A stretch of DNA of 64,000 nt from Micromonospora pattaloongensis. Lineage in GTDB: Bacteria; Actinomycetota; Actinomycetes; Mycobacteriales; Micromonosporaceae. The stretch is from assembly GCF_900107255.1 (NCBI RefSeq), contig NZ_FNPH01000001.1:62001-126000 (forward strand), read 5' to 3'. The notes beneath the pieces were generated by a model. It was not told the DNA's origin and searched no databases. It was given only the letters and a program-made list of their open reading frames with translations. How positions within the stretch are numbered: the first letter of the stretch is position 1; each line of letters starts with the position of its first letter. The position numbers and the translations under genes are program-made. This document shows, in pieces, positions 8,225 through 17,482 of the stretch.

Positions 8225-10887
8225 TACACGTCCCTCCCGGAATCGGTGGATCCCCCGTCGGAGGCGGGGACAGCATCAGCCGGCGCGGCGTGCCGCGGCG
8301 CCGGCACCACCGCGGGCGGGTCGGCGGCGCGCGGGGTGGTCGGCGGCGCGGCGGGCGCGGCGGCCGGCTCGGCGCCCGCGCGGGGACGGTCGCCGAGCGG
8401 GGCGGCTCCCGGCGGGGGTGCGTCGCCGAGCGGGACGGCGGCGTCGCGGCGGCCGCGGGCGGTGCCGTCCTGCAGCGCCGACATGATGGATCGGACCTGC
8501 TGCGGGGAGCGCAGCGAGGAGGCGCGGCCGCCCGGCTCGGGGGCGGGCGGCGGCGCGGCGGGCTGCCGCAACTGCGGGGCGAGGCTGCCCTGGCGGATCC
8601 GCCGGGGCAGCCCGTCGGGCCCCACCGGGATCTCCGAGGGGGCCGCGGAGCGCGCCGGTCCGCCCGGCGAGGCGGGGGTGGCGCCGGACCGGGCCGGGGC
8701 GGCCGGCGGCGCCGGGGTGGGATCGACCGGCGGGGCGGTCGTGGTCGGGTGGGCGCCGCCACGCAGCGGCAGCGAGCCGAGTCGGGATGCGGTGCGGATC
8801 CGCCGTTGCAGCTCGCCGCCGGGCCCGTCCGCGGGCAGCGGCGCGGTGACGCGCGGGATCTCCTGGGTGGCGCCGTCGTCCGGCACCGGCGGCACCGGCG
8901 GGAGCGTCGGCGTCGGGCGCGATCCGGCGACGGGCGTCGACGGGGGCTGCGCCGCGGCGGCGATCGCCGGCCCCGCCGGCGCGGTGGGCGGGACCGGTGT
9001 CGCCCCGGAGACCACCAGGTCCGCCGGCACCAGCACGACCGCGGTGATCCCGCCGTACGGGGAGACGCGCAGCGTCACCTGCACGCCGTGCCGGGCGCCG
9101 AGCTGGGCCACCACGAAGAGTCCGAGCTGCGCGCTGCGGGCCGGGTCGAAGTCGGGTGGCTCGACGAGCCGTCGGTTCGCGTCCTCGATCGCGTCCGGGG
9201 TCATCCCCAGCCCGCGGTCCTCGATCTCGATCGCGTAGCCGTTCGGCACGAGCTGCCCGGTCACCTGCACGCGGGTCTGCGGCGGGGAATACGCCGTGGC
9301 GTTCTCGATCAGCTCGGCGAGCAGGTGGATGACGTCGCCGACGGCGCGGCCGGCGACGGAGACGCTCTCCACCGCGGTCAGGTCGACCCGGGCGTAGTCC
9401 TCCACCTCCGAGATCGCGCCCCGGATCACGTCGACCATCGGCACCGGGTTGCGCCAACCGCGGCCCGGCGCCGCCCCGGCGAGGATGACCAGGTCCTCGG
9501 CGTGCCGCCGCATCCGGGTCGCCATGTGGTCGACGAGGAAGAGGTCGCGCAGCTCGGCGGGGTCCGTGGCCCGCCGCTCCATCTTGTCGAGCACCGCCAG
9601 CTGCCGGTGCAGCAGCGTCTGGCTGCGCCGCGCGATGTTGAGGAAGACCTCCTTCAGCCCGTGCCGGACCGTCGCCTCGTCCACCGCGGACTGCACGGCG
9701 GTCCGCTGCACCTCGCTGAACGCGTGACCGAGCTGGCCGATCTCGTCGGTGCCGTACTCCAGCGACGGGACCTCCGCCGCCACGTCCACGTCCTCGCCCC
9801 GGCGCAGCCGCCCGACCACGTCGGGCAGGCGCGCCCCGGCCAGGTCCAGGGCGGCGGCGCGCAGGCCGGTCAGCCGGCGGACCAGCGAGCGGCCGACGCG
9901 GACCGAGATGACGATCGCGGTGACGACGGCGGCGAAGCCGACCAGCCCGGCGAGCGCGAGCCGGGTCAGGACGGCGAACGCGACCGGCTTGCTCCGCTCG
10001 GCCAGGTCGTCGGCCATGCCCAGCTCGAACTGGCGCAGCTGCTCGTGCACCGAGTCGTACGTGACCTGCCATTGGCCCTGCGGCACCGGCGGCGGCGCGT
10101 TGTTGCGCCCGTTGAGCAGCAGCTGATCCTCCATCTCGCGTAGCGCGACGAAGTCGTCGCCCTCGCTCAGCCGCTGGTACGCCGAGCGGCCGTCCGCGGG
10201 CAGCTCGGCGATCGCGGACGCGTAGAGGAAGCGCTGGGTACCGATGACCTCCAGCAGCTCGTTGTACTCGCCCGGACCGAACCTGCCGGCGGTGAACGCC
10301 CCCGCCAGCAGCGCGTCGGTGCGCCCGAGCACCTCGCCGGCGACGCTCAGCTCGACCAGCGCGCGCGCCGCCCGGCTCAGCGCCTCGTCGGGGAGCACCG
10401 CGACCGCCGCGAACAACCGGAACCCGGAGTCGATGACGCCGTTGTAGAGGCCGATCGCACCACCGCGGTCCATCTCGCGGCGGTCGATGAACCCGCGCGC
10501 GGATGGGAGCGCCTCCAGCGCGGTCAGCATCTGGTCGAGGTGCGCGTTGACGAGGGCGGGGGCGGCGTCGCGGACGCCGGGGTCGGCGGCGCGTCGGCGC
10601 AGTCCGGCGATCGCCTCGTCGGTGCGGGCGCGCTGCTCGGCCATGGTCGGGACCTCGCCGTGGCCGGCGAGGTAGACGACCGCGAGGCGGCGCTCCTTCT
10701 GCAGCTCGGCGACGACGAGCTCGCCGGGGCGGACCAGCTCGTCGACCATGGTCTGGGCGGAGAGCAGGCGCAGCGCCGGGTCGACGGTCAGGGTGATGGC
10801 GAAGATCCAGAGCGCCAACAGGGCGGCGATCGGGACAGCCACCATCGCGACGATCTTCGATCGGATCGACCAGTTGCGGGTATTCAT
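8224..10887 (-). CDS. cvnA: Conservon nitrate/nitrite-sensor-domain histidine kinase (CvnA-type)
   Basis: An 887-residue membrane sensor kinase. TM1 is at about 9-35, with an extracytoplasmic NIT-type sensing domain to about 285, TM2 at about 305-332 and a HAMP-like segment to about 400. The HATPase_c domain has its N-box in HLLAELIENATAYSP (about 521-535) and G1 DRGLGM (about 557-562). From about 660 to the end there is a Pro/Ala/Arg-rich disordered tail. The usual H-box is not obvious, as in other conservon kinases. ATG at 10887 is chosen because GGCGAGG lies just upstream and it gives a normal short cytoplasmic N-terminus; an ORF extension of 41 residues is rejected. It is the first gene of cvnABCD. 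Confidence 0.92.
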   Translation of the reverse strand: MNTRNWSIRSKIVAMVAVPIAALLALWIFAITLTVDPALRLLSAQTMVDELVRPGELVVAELQKERRLAVVYLAGHGEVPTMAEQRARTDEAIAGLRRRAADPGVRDAAPALVNAHLDQMLTALEALPSARGFIDRREMDRGGAIGLYNGVIDSGFRLFAAVAVLPDEALSRAARALVELSVAGEVLGRTDALLAGAFTAGRFGPGEYNELLEVIGTQRFLYASAIAELPADGRSAYQRLSEGDDFVALREMEDQLLLNGRNNAPPPVPQGQWQVTYDSVHEQLRQFELGMADDLAERSKPVAFAVLTRLALAGLVGFAAVVTAIVISVRVGRSLVRRLTGLRAAALDLAGARLPDVVGRLRRGEDVDVAAEVPSLEYGTDEIGQLGHAFSEVQRTAVQSAVDEATVRHGLKEVFLNIARRSQTLLHRQLAVLDKMERRATDPAELRDLFLVDHMATRMRRHAEDLVILAGAAPGRGWRNPVPMVDVIRGAISEVEDYARVDLTAVESVSVAGRAVGDVIHLLAELIENATAYSPPQTRVQVTGQLVPNGYAIEIEDRGLGMTPDAIEDANRRLVEPPDFDPARSAQLGLFVVAQLGARHGVQVTLRVSPYGGITAVVLVPADLVVSGATPVPPTAPAGPAIAAAAQPPSTPVAGSRPTPTLPPVPPVPDDGATQEIPRVTAPLPADGPGGELQRRIRTASRLGSLPLRGGAHPTTTAPPVDPTPAPPAAPARSGATPASPGGPARSAAPSEIPVGPDGLPRRIRQGSLAPQLRQPAAPPPAPEPGGRASSLRSPQQVRSIMSALQDGTARGRRDAAVPLGDAPPPGAAPLGDRPRAGAEPAAAPAAPPTTPRAADPPAVVPAPRHAAPADAVPASDGGSTDSGRDV

Positions 10888-11068
10888 CAGACCTCGCCGG
10901 GGGAAGGTGGCAGGACTGACACCGAGGCCCCACCTGTTGTCCGGGCCAGGGCTCGCGACGGGGTGGGCGTCTGCGCCTACGGCAGGATACGTAATGGCGG
11001 GCCGGGACACTACCAGACGTCGCGCCGAAGCGGTTTTGGGCAGCTACGGCCGATAACGGTTGAAACGG

Positions 11069-11106
11069 GACGAGGCGCCCGTCCCGCCTGGGACGGACGC
11101 CTCGTC
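11069..11106. terminator. Hairpin terminator after the catalase gene
   Basis: Two 17-base arms (11069-11085 and 11090-11106) pair with one mismatch around a 4-base loop. It lies 16 bp beyond the catalase stop on the minus strand. Bases 10888-11068 hold the conservon promoter region, with no other gene seen. Confidence 0.7.
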
Positions 11107-11121
11107 GACGCGGCACGGCGG

Positions 11122-12603
11122 TCAGGAGACGGCGAGGCCGAGCCCCTCCGCCACCCGGCGGCCGTACTCCTCGTCGCACTGCGTGAAGTGGTGGACCATC
11201 TTCTCCTGGATGTGCTTGTCGCACTGCGACAGATTGTTCACCAGGTTCGTGATCAGGTCGTCGCGCTCGAAGTCGGTGAACGACCGGAACGTCTCACCGG
11301 CCTGCGCGTAGTTGTTCTGCCGCTCGATCGGCGCCTTCACGATGTGGCCGGAGACGAACGGGCGGTACTCGCGATAGGACTCGTCGGCCTCGCGCAGCCC
11401 GGCGATCGACGACGGCTCGTAGTTGACGTGCGGGTTGGCCCCCCGGTTGTCCACGCCGTACGACATCTGGCCGCCGCCCTGGTTCGTGCTGACCAGCACG
11501 TCCTCGCGCGGCCGGTTGATCGGCAGCTGCAGGTAGTTCGGGCCGACGCGGTAGCGCTGGGTGTCGGAGTACGAGAAGGTGCGGCCGACCAGCATCTTGT
11601 CGTCGGAGAAGTCGATGCCGTCGACCAGCACACCGGTGCCGAACGCGATCTGCTCGTTCTCGTTGTGGTGGTCGCTGATGTTGCGGTTGAGCGTCATCAT
11701 GCCGACCGGCAGGTAGGGGAACTGCTCGCGCGGCCAGATCTTGGTGTCGTCGAGCGGGTCGAAGTCCAGCTCCGGGTGCTCGTCGTCGCTCATGATCTGC
11801 ACGTTGAGCTCCCACTGTGGGTACTCGCCGCGCTCGATCGCCTCGTAGAGGTCCCTGGAGGCATGCCCGAGGTCGGTGGCCTGGATCTCCGCGGCCTGCG
11901 CCTCGGTCAGACCCTCCTCGCCCTGCTGGCTCAGCCAGTGGAACTTCACCAGCACGCCCTCACCCCGGTCGTTGACGAAGCGGTACGTGTTGACGCCCGA
12001 GCCGCGCATCGTGCGGTAGTTCTTCGGGATGCCGTACGGCGAGAACAGCCAGGTCAGCATGTGCATCGACTCCGGCGTGTTCGACATGAAGTCGAAGATC
12101 CGGTTGGGCTCCTGCCGGAAGGTGACCGGGTCCGGCTTGAGCGAGTGGATCACGTCCGGGAACTTGATCGCGTCGCGGATGAAGAAGACCTGCAGGTTGT
12201 TGCCCACCATGTCCCAGTTGCCGTCCTCGGTGCGGAACTTCACCGCGAAGCCGCGCGGGTCGCGCGCCGCCTCCGAGGAGTCCCGACCGCCGATGACGGT
12301 GGAGAACCGGATGGTGACCGGGGTCTTCTTGCCCTTGGTCTGGAAGAGCTTGGCCCGGGTGTACGTCGACGCCGGCTCGTCGCCGATCGTCCCGTACGCC
12401 TCGAACTCACCGTGCGCGACGAAGCCGCGCGCGTGCACGACGCGCTCCGGGATGCGCTCCCGGTCGAAATGGCTGATCTTCTCGAGGAAGTGGTAGTTCT
12501 CCAGCGTCGCCGGCCCGCGCGAGCCGACCGTGCGCTGCTGCTGGTTGTTGTGTACGGGGTGGCCCTGCCGCGTGGTGAGCGTGGGCTTGTCCGGGCTGCT
12601 CAT
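11122..12603 (-). CDS. Haem catalase (clade 3 type, small subunit)
   Basis: A 493-residue monofunctional catalase that disproportionates hydrogen peroxide. Catalytic His57 lies in RVVHARG, the distal Asn in [10 protein letters not shown] at about 135, and the proximal haem ligand Tyr345 in [12 protein letters not shown]. The signature [15 protein letters not shown] is complete and the length is that of small-subunit catalases. ATG at 12603 follows GGAGGAGAAGG; the open frame upstream is not coding. The protein is cytoplasmic. The 223-bp upstream gap carries no divergent furA/catR-like gene, so the regulator is elsewhere. Confidence 0.96.
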   Translation of the reverse strand: MSSPDKPTLTTRQGHPVHNNQQQRTVGSRGPATLENYHFLEKISHFDRERIPERVVHARGFVAHGEFEAYGTIGDEPASTYTRAKLFQTKGKKTPVTIRFSTVIGGRDSSEAARDPRGFAVKFRTEDGNWDMVGNNLQVFFIRDAIKFPDVIHSLKPDPVTFRQEPNRIFDFMSNTPESMHMLTWLFSPYGIPKNYRTMRGSGVNTYRFVNDRGEGVLVKFHWLSQQGEEGLTEAQAAEIQATDLGHASRDLYEAIERGEYPQWELNVQIMSDDEHPELDFDPLDDTKIWPREQFPYLPVGMMTLNRNISDHHNENEQIAFGTGVLVDGIDFSDDKMLVGRTFSYSDTQRYRVGPNYLQLPINRPREDVLVSTNQGGGQMSYGVDNRGANPHVNYEPSSIAGLREADESYREYRPFVSGHIVKAPIERQNNYAQAGETFRSFTDFERDDLITNLVNNLSQCDKHIQEKMVHHFTQCDEEYGRRVAEGLGLAVS

Positions 12604-12826
12604 CCTTCTCCTCCTCGCATCCTGCTGGCACTCGGGGCGACCCCCGACAAGGTTCGCTCCGTCAAGCGAACCCCCGTATCTGGAATGAGTCAAGTTTTGA
12701 GCCGTGCCTTTTTGGCATTTCGCGGCGTGTCGGTCGATTCGGCCGGTGTCGCGGCGACATGGATCGCGGCGGGACCGGGAATAGGGAAGACGGACGAACG
12801 ACCACCCGACCCGAGGAGTCGCCGCC

Positions 12827-13108
12827 ATGCCCGAGCAGAACCAGCGACGCGGCGCCGAGCCGGTCACCGGCATCGCGCCCGAACGTGACGAACCGCCGTA
12901 CTACGAGCCGCCGGGGCCGCCGACCACCTTCGGCGCCACGACCGTCGGCGGGGCGGCGGCCGCGGCCGCGCTGGCCGGACCGCGCCGCCCCGTCAGGCTG
13001 GACCCGCGCGACGAGGACACCGTCGCCGACGGGGACGGCCCGGTCGACGAGGATCTGCCCGCCGTCGACCCGCGACACGCGGTCGCGCGGCATCGCCGGG
13101 ACCGCTGA
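12827..13108 (+). CDS. Small proline/acid-rich hypothetical protein
   Basis: A 93-residue protein of unknown function. It has an N-terminal [20 protein letters not shown] segment, an Ala run (AAAAAAL), then an acidic region [20 protein letters not shown] and a basic end. There is no signal peptide or membrane helix and it is probably disordered. GAGGAGTC precedes the ATG at a good distance, and codon use is GC3-rich as for real genes here. The next gene is similar in style (short, acidic, low-complexity), so the pair may be co-transcribed. Confidence 0.6.
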   Translation: MPEQNQRRGAEPVTGIAPERDEPPYYEPPGPPTTFGATTVGGAAAAAALAGPRRPVRLDPRDEDTVADGDGPVDEDLPAVDPRHAVARHRRDR

Positions 13109-13170
13109 GCCGACCTGCGCATGGCCGCGCACGCCCGGGGTAGATGGACAGCCGAGGCGAGGAGGAGGCC

Positions 13171-13491
13171 ATGACCGATCGCGATCGGGCTGTCGCCCGA
13201 CCCCTGGAGGAGACGCCGGAGGCGGCCGCGGCCGTCGACGACGAGAGCACGGTGCCGCAGTTGCAGACCGGCGGCCAGCCGGACCGGGACACCCCGACGT
13301 TGATGTCGCCGCAGGACACCCGCGGCCCGATCGACAACCTGCGTGACGTGCGGACCGGCGCCGACCAGTCCTGGGACCCGGAGGACCTGGCGGTGGCCGA
13401 CGGACACGACCCGACGCCGCGCAACGTCGAGCGCGCGCGGCGGGAACTCGACCGGAACGGGCCGGCGGCGATCGAGAAGACCGTGCCGTAA
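13171..13491 (+). CDS. Small hydrophilic hypothetical protein
   Basis: A 106-residue, acidic, hydrophilic protein with no recognised domain (MTDRDRAVARPLEETPEAAAAVDDES..., ending RRELDRNGPAAIEKTVP). ATG at 13171 has GAGGAGG directly upstream and is preferred to an upstream in-frame ATG at 13144. It is likely intrinsically disordered. The function is unknown. Confidence 0.6.
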   Translation: MTDRDRAVARPLEETPEAAAAVDDESTVPQLQTGGQPDRDTPTLMSPQDTRGPIDNLRDVRTGADQSWDPEDLAVADGHDPTPRNVERARRELDRNGPAAIEKTVP

Positions 13492-13541
13492 CGCGCCGTC
13501 GGGCCGTCGCGGCGCACGACGGCACGGGTGCGCCGCGAAGA

Positions 13542-13583
13542 CGGGGCCTGGCGCGACCGCCGAAACGGTCGCCCCAGGCCCCG
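13542..13583. terminator. Bidirectional hairpin terminator
   Basis: An outer 10-bp stem (13542-13551 with 13574-13583) and an inner 7-bp stem (13553-13559 with 13566-13572) are closed by a GAAA-containing loop. It separates the convergent small gene ending at 13491 and the GH6 gene ending at 13610. Confidence 0.75.
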
Positions 13584-13609
13584 CAGTGCGAGCCGGGCGG
13601 GGATTACCC

Positions 13610-15400
13610 CTACAGCGGCGGGTACGCGTTCGCCATCAGCTCACGGAACTGCGCCGAGAACCACGCGCCCGAGATGGGGGCGTTGGCCAGCGCGCCCGTC
13701 ATGTTGTTGCCGTTGCGCTCGTTGCCGGTGTACGTCGGGTCGCACATCCGGTCGAAGCCCTTGCCGTCGTTGTTCGGGATCTCGCGGCTGGAACCGTCCG
13801 ACTCGCCCGGAGGCTTGACCCACACGTACGCGTCGATGCCGGACGCCGGCGCCGCCTTCGGCCGCTCGCCCAGGCCGGCCCCGCTCTGGTTGCACCAGTT
13901 TCCGGGGTGGATCCGGCGGTCGATCCGGCCGCCGTTGACGTAGGTGTCCACGTTGGTCGTCGCGCCCGGTCCGGTCGGCCGGGCGGAGCCGCCCCAGCCG
14001 TTGCGGGAGGTGTCGATCAGCATGCCGACGCTGGAGCTGAAGCCGGCCTGGATCAGCCGCTGGCGGAACGCCTGGGCGAACGACAGCTCGTCGACGTAGA
14101 AGTTCCAGTCAATCCACTTCGACTGCCGCACCGACGTGCCGTTCACGTTGTCCGTGATCTTGACGTACGGCTCGACCAGCGCGGAGTAGTTGGCCGTGTT
14201 GGTGATGAAGCCGTGCACGTTGTTCAGGGTGCTGCCCGAGGCGCGGGCGGCCGTGGCCATCATGTCGGCGCTGGGGCCGAAGTTGGTGTCCCAGCCGATC
14301 CAGCCGTGGTGGGCGGCGTCGATGTAGTTGTAGACGTTGGGGATCGCGCCCAGCTTGGCCAGGGCGTACCCGACACCGTCGACGTAACCGCCGTTCGACT
14401 TCATCGTGGCGCACTTGGCGATGTTGGTGTTGGTGACCAGGTTGGGCAGCGAGTCAATCTCGATGATCGCGATGATCCGCAGGTTGCGGTACTTCTGGTC
14501 GCCCATGATCGCCGCGATCGGGTCGATGTACTGGCTCTTGTAGCGCGGCAGCTCGTCGACGCCGAGCTCGCCGTTGGAGGCCAGCGCCGAGCAGTCCCGG
14601 CCGGGCAGGTTGTAGATGACGAACTGGGCGTAGCCGGCGCCCTGCGCCAGCGCGGCGTCCAGGTGGTCACGCAGCCCCATCGGGCCGTTCGACTCGCTGT
14701 CCGGCGTGCCCTCGATGGCGGCGATCCGGTCGAGCCAGACGGCCGTCGGGTTGTTCGAGACGCGGTTGCCGCCGGGCTCCGACTCGGCCTTGGCCTTCCA
14801 CTCCGGGTTGACGTAGCCGCGCACGCCCACGTACGGGTTGTCCACCCGGGTCCCCGACGGCGGGTTGGTGGGCGGGTTCGTCGGCGGGTTCGTCGGCGGG
14901 TTCGTCGGCGGGTTCGTCGGCGGGTTGGTCGGCGGGTTGGTCGGCGGGTTGGTGGGCGTCGTGCCGCCGTTGCAGGTCGTGCCGTTGAGCCGGAACGACG
15001 TCGGGGCGGTGTTGGTGCCCGAGTAGGTGGCCTGGAAGCCGACGCCTGTGCTCGCGTTGGTCGCGAGCGAGCCGTTCCACGACGCGTTCTTCAGCGTCAC
15101 GTGCCGGCCGGACTGGGTGTACGTGCTGCTCCAGGACTGCGTGACGGCCTGGTTGCCGGCGAAGTCCCACTCCAGGGTCCAGCCGCCGCTGATCGGGTCA
15201 CCGAGGTTGGTGATGTTGACGTTGGCGGTGAAACCGTTGGACCACTGGTTGACGGAGTAGTCGACCCTGCAACCGGCCGCGGCGTTGGCCTGGGTTGCCG
15301 CGACGACGACGACCCCGGAGCCGAGCAGCGCGGCGGCGGCCGCGGTCAGCCCGCGACGCCATCGCGCGCCCCCGGCGCCGTGGAGTGAATTCAGGTTCAT
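13610..15400 (-). CDS. Secreted GH6 cellobiohydrolase with N-terminal CBM2
   Basis: A 596-residue exported cellulase. The signal peptide spans about 1-41 (RRGLTAAAAALLGSG...ANA), a CBM2 cellulose-binding module about 44-143 bounded by two Cys (GCRVDYSVNQW...CNGG), an (NPPT)n linker about 148-186 and a GH6 catalytic domain from about 190. The GH6 signature appears as IIEIDSLPNLV; EID in place of EPD is characteristic of the bacterial exo-acting Cel6B group. The catalytic-acid region YNLPGRDCSALASNGEL is present. It would release cellobiose from non-reducing cellulose ends outside the cell. ATG at 15400 has AGGAGA upstream. A CebR-like operator lies 193 bp upstream, implying repression relieved by cello-oligosaccharide. 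Confidence 0.95.
   Translation of the reverse strand: MNLNSLHGAGGARWRRGLTAAAAALLGSGVVVVAATQANAAAGCRVDYSVNQWSNGFTANVNITNLGDPISGGWTLEWDFAGNQAVTQSWSSTYTQSGRHVTLKNASWNGSLATNASTGVGFQATYSGTNTAPTSFRLNGTTCNGGTTPTNPPTNPPTNPPTNPPTNPPTNPPTNPPTNPPSGTRVDNPYVGVRGYVNPEWKAKAESEPGGNRVSNNPTAVWLDRIAAIEGTPDSESNGPMGLRDHLDAALAQGAGYAQFVIYNLPGRDCSALASNGELGVDELPRYKSQYIDPIAAIMGDQKYRNLRIIAIIEIDSLPNLVTNTNIAKCATMKSNGGYVDGVGYALAKLGAIPNVYNYIDAAHHGWIGWDTNFGPSADMMATAARASGSTLNNVHGFITNTANYSALVEPYVKITDNVNGTSVRQSKWIDWNFYVDELSFAQAFRQRLIQAGFSSSVGMLIDTSRNGWGGSARPTGPGATTNVDTYVNGGRIDRRIHPGNWCNQSGAGLGERPKAAPASGIDAYVWVKPPGESDGSSREIPNNDGKGFDRMCDPTYTGNERNGNNMTGALANAPISGAWFSAQFRELMANAYPPL
14860..14955 (-). repeat. Short tandem DNA repeat coding the NPPT linker
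   Basis: About eight near-identical 12-base units (GGCGGGTTSGTC variants) encode the repeated Asn-Pro-Pro-Thr linker between the CBM2 and GH6 domains. It is a flexible spacer and a spot where copy number could change by slippage. It is not a CRISPR array. Confidence 0.85.
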
Positions 15401-15592
15401 GCGGAGTGTCTCCTCGGACAACTCTGGTCACCCGGCGAGAACGATGCCGCCGACGGTGACGGGGACCGGTGCTCGCCCGGCCGCGGCACGGTGGCCGTGG
15501 TGGACGTCGCGATCGCCGGTTCCGGTGCCCCGGGTGCCCTCGGCGACTCAGCTGCGCTGGCTCCGCTGCGCGAATTGACAGTCATCATGGCA

Positions 15593-15606
15593 TGGGAACG
15601 CTCCCA
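15593..15606. promoter_or_regulatory. CebR-like operator upstream of GH6 cellulase
   Basis: TGGGAACGCTCCCA matches the 14-bp CebR box known from Streptomyces (TGGGAGCGCTCCCA) at 13 of 14 positions. CebR is a LacI-family repressor released by cellobiose/cellotriose. The site lies in the gap between the divergent GH6 gene and the amidase gene; the GH6 gene is the expected target. An identical 14-mer occurs at 32650-32663. Confidence 0.8.
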
Positions 15607-15701
15607 CTGCAATGGACGACGATCGCTTCCACTCGATCGAAGGTTTCTTTCACGCCAATCAATGCGTACGGTACTTGTCGTCATCGATCGAGGGAGGCTC
15701 C

Positions 15702-16361
15702 ATGACACACCCCGCCCACCCGTCCCGGCGCCGGCTGCTCACCGGCGCTGCCGGCCTCACCGGCGGCCTGCTGATCGGCGGACTGATCCGGCCCGACGCC
15801 GCGCGCGCGGCCGTCACCCCGCCCCGCGTCTACACCCGCGCGGAATGGGGCGCCCGCCCCGCCACCGGCGCCATCCGCTACCTGGACCGACAGCCGGACC
15901 ACATCGTCGTGCACCACACCGCCGGCACGAACGTCACCGACTACTCGCTCGCGGCCGCGTACCGGTGTTCAAAGTGGATTCAGGATCTGCACATGGACCA
16001 GAACGGCTGGATCGACTCCGGCCAGCAGCTGACGATCAGCCGCGGCGGCTACGTGATGGAGGGCCGGCAGCTCAGCCTGCGGGCGATCCGGGAGGGGCAG
16101 CACGTCAGCGGCGCGCAGACCGCCGGCCACAACGACCACACCATCGGCATCGAGAACGAGGGCATCTACGTCTCGGCGCCGGTCCCGGCCGCGCTCTTCG
16201 GCTCACTGGTGCAGACCTGCGCCTGGCTCTGCCAGGTCTACGACCTCGACCCGTTCGCCGCGATCGTCGGCCACCGCGACTACGTCGCCACGCAGTGCCC
16301 CGGTGACGTGCTCTACGCGCGACTGCCGGAGCTGCGGCAGAAGGTCGCGGCGGCGCTCTGA
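15702..16361 (+). CDS. Secreted N-acetylmuramoyl-L-alanine amidase (PGRP type)
   Basis: A 219-residue exported peptidoglycan amidase. A twin-Arg-like signal (SRRRLLTGAAGLTGG, cleavage near ARAA) precedes a single amidase_2/PGRP domain from about 38. Zinc-ligand motifs are HIVVHHTAG, HNDHTIGIENEG and GHRDYVATQCPGD with the conserved Cys. It cuts the bond between muramic acid and the stem peptide. ATG at 15702 has GGGAGG upstream; the longer frame to 15612 is not needed. There is no extra wall-binding domain. It sits between polysaccharide-degrading enzymes, so cell-wall scavenging or predation-like lysis is possible besides self-turnover. Confidence 0.9.
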   Translation: MTHPAHPSRRRLLTGAAGLTGGLLIGGLIRPDAARAAVTPPRVYTRAEWGARPATGAIRYLDRQPDHIVVHHTAGTNVTDYSLAAAYRCSKWIQDLHMDQNGWIDSGQQLTISRGGYVMEGRQLSLRAIREGQHVSGAQTAGHNDHTIGIENEGIYVSAPVPAALFGSLVQTCAWLCQVYDLDPFAAIVGHRDYVATQCPGDVLYARLPELRQKVAAAL

Positions 16362-16466
16362 GCACCATCCCCCGTCCGTGTATGAAGAAATCTTTAGGTG
16401 GTATTGCGATCTTGGGCAGTTAACTTCAAAGATTGCTCTCAATCACCGCGATCCTGGGGAGGATTC

Positions 16467-17231
16467 ATGAGCACCACCGACAGCGGCGTCGGCCGCCGGT
16501 CCCTGCGCCGGCTGCTCACCGCCGGCCTCAGCCTGGTGGCCGCCGCCACCGCGATCGTCGCCGTGAACGCGGCGCCGGCCCAGGCCGCCACGACCGCCGG
16601 CATCGACATCTCGCACTACCAGGGCTCCATCAACTGGAGCAGCGTCCGCAGCGCCGGCATCGAGTTCGCGTTCATCAAGGCGACCGAGGGCACCAGCTAC
16701 AAGGACCCGCAGTTCAACACCAACTACGTCAACGCCTACAACGCCGGCGTCATCCGCGGGGCGTACCACTTCGCCCGCCCCGCGGCCTCCTCCGGCGCCG
16801 TCCAGGCCAACTACCTCGCCAGCAACGGCGGCGCCTGGTCCGCCGACGGCCGCACCCTGCCGGCCGCCCTCGACATCGAGAACAACCCGAGCGGCGCGCA
16901 GTGCTACGGCCTGAGCACCACGGCCATGCGCAACTGGATCCAGGACTTCCTGAACACCTACCGCTCGCGCACCGGCCGCTACGCCGTCATCTACACCACG
17001 ACCAACTTCTGGAACACCTGCACGGGCAACTGGACCGCCCCATGGGCCAACCACCCGCTCTGGGTCGCCCGCTGGTCCAGCACCGTCGGCGCCCTGCCCG
17101 CCGGCGCCTCCGTCTGGAGCTTCTGGCAGTACACCGCCACCGGCCGGGTCTCGGGCATCTCCGGCGACGTCGACCGCAACTACTGGAACGGCACCCGCGA
17201 CCGCCTGGTCGCCCTGGCCAACAACACCTGA
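16467..17231 (+). CDS. Secreted GH25 lysozyme (muramidase)
   Basis: A 254-residue GH25 muramidase, Cellosyl/Chalaropsis type. The signal peptide spans about 1-45 (RRSLRRLLTAGLSLVAAATAIVAV...AQA). The catalytic domain begins TTAGIDISHYQGSINW, with FAFIKATEGTSYKDP, GAYHFARP, ALDIENNP (the catalytic DxE pair) and YAVIYTTTNFW, ending GDVDRNYWNG. It hydrolyses the glycan strand of peptidoglycan. ATG at 16467 follows GGGGAGGA. A terminator follows directly, so it is monocistronic. It pairs functionally with the upstream amidase. Confidence 0.94.
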   Translation: MSTTDSGVGRRSLRRLLTAGLSLVAAATAIVAVNAAPAQAATTAGIDISHYQGSINWSSVRSAGIEFAFIKATEGTSYKDPQFNTNYVNAYNAGVIRGAYHFARPAASSGAVQANYLASNGGAWSADGRTLPAALDIENNPSGAQCYGLSTTAMRNWIQDFLNTYRSRTGRYAVIYTTTNFWNTCTGNWTAPWANHPLWVARWSSTVGALPAGASVWSFWQYTATGRVSGISGDVDRNYWNGTRDRLVALANNT

Positions 17232-17250
17232 TCCGCGTCTCCCCCGCCGA

Positions 17251-17282
17251 CCGGGAGGAGCCCTTGCCGGGGCTCCTCCCGG
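17251..17282. terminator. Hairpin terminator after GH25 gene
   Basis: Two perfect 13-base arms (17251-17263 and 17270-17282) around a 6-base loop, starting 20 bp beyond the GH25 stop codon. Confidence 0.8.
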
Positions 17283-17482
17283 TGGCGTCCGGGCCCTTGG
17301 CGGCCACGGTCGACACACAGGCGCAGGGGGCGGGGATAGCGCTTTCTCATTGACATTTGTAGATCGAACGTGTGACGCTCGGCTACGCAGTCGCAGGAGC
17401 CATGCAGGTGCGGGAGCAGGGGCAGCTTCCCGCGTACCCGATTCGTCCGCCGTGCCCGCGCACGGCGATGCCGGAGGCTCCG

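Noticed and set aside
14860-14957. Regular short repeats resembling a CRISPR array
   Set aside because: Units are 12 bp without unique spacers, lie inside the GH6 gene and encode the NPPT linker. No cas genes are present.
16403-16412. ATTGCGATCT shared upstream of the GH25 gene and at 36176-36185 upstream of the second L,D-transpeptidase
   Set aside because: Only 10 bp, different distances to the start codons and no symmetry; a chance match cannot be excluded.
17336-17349. Imperfect palindrome GGATAGCGCTTTCT upstream of the LPMO, considered as a LacI-type operator
   Set aside because: Only five of seven pairs match and it differs from the CebR box; kept out as too weak.
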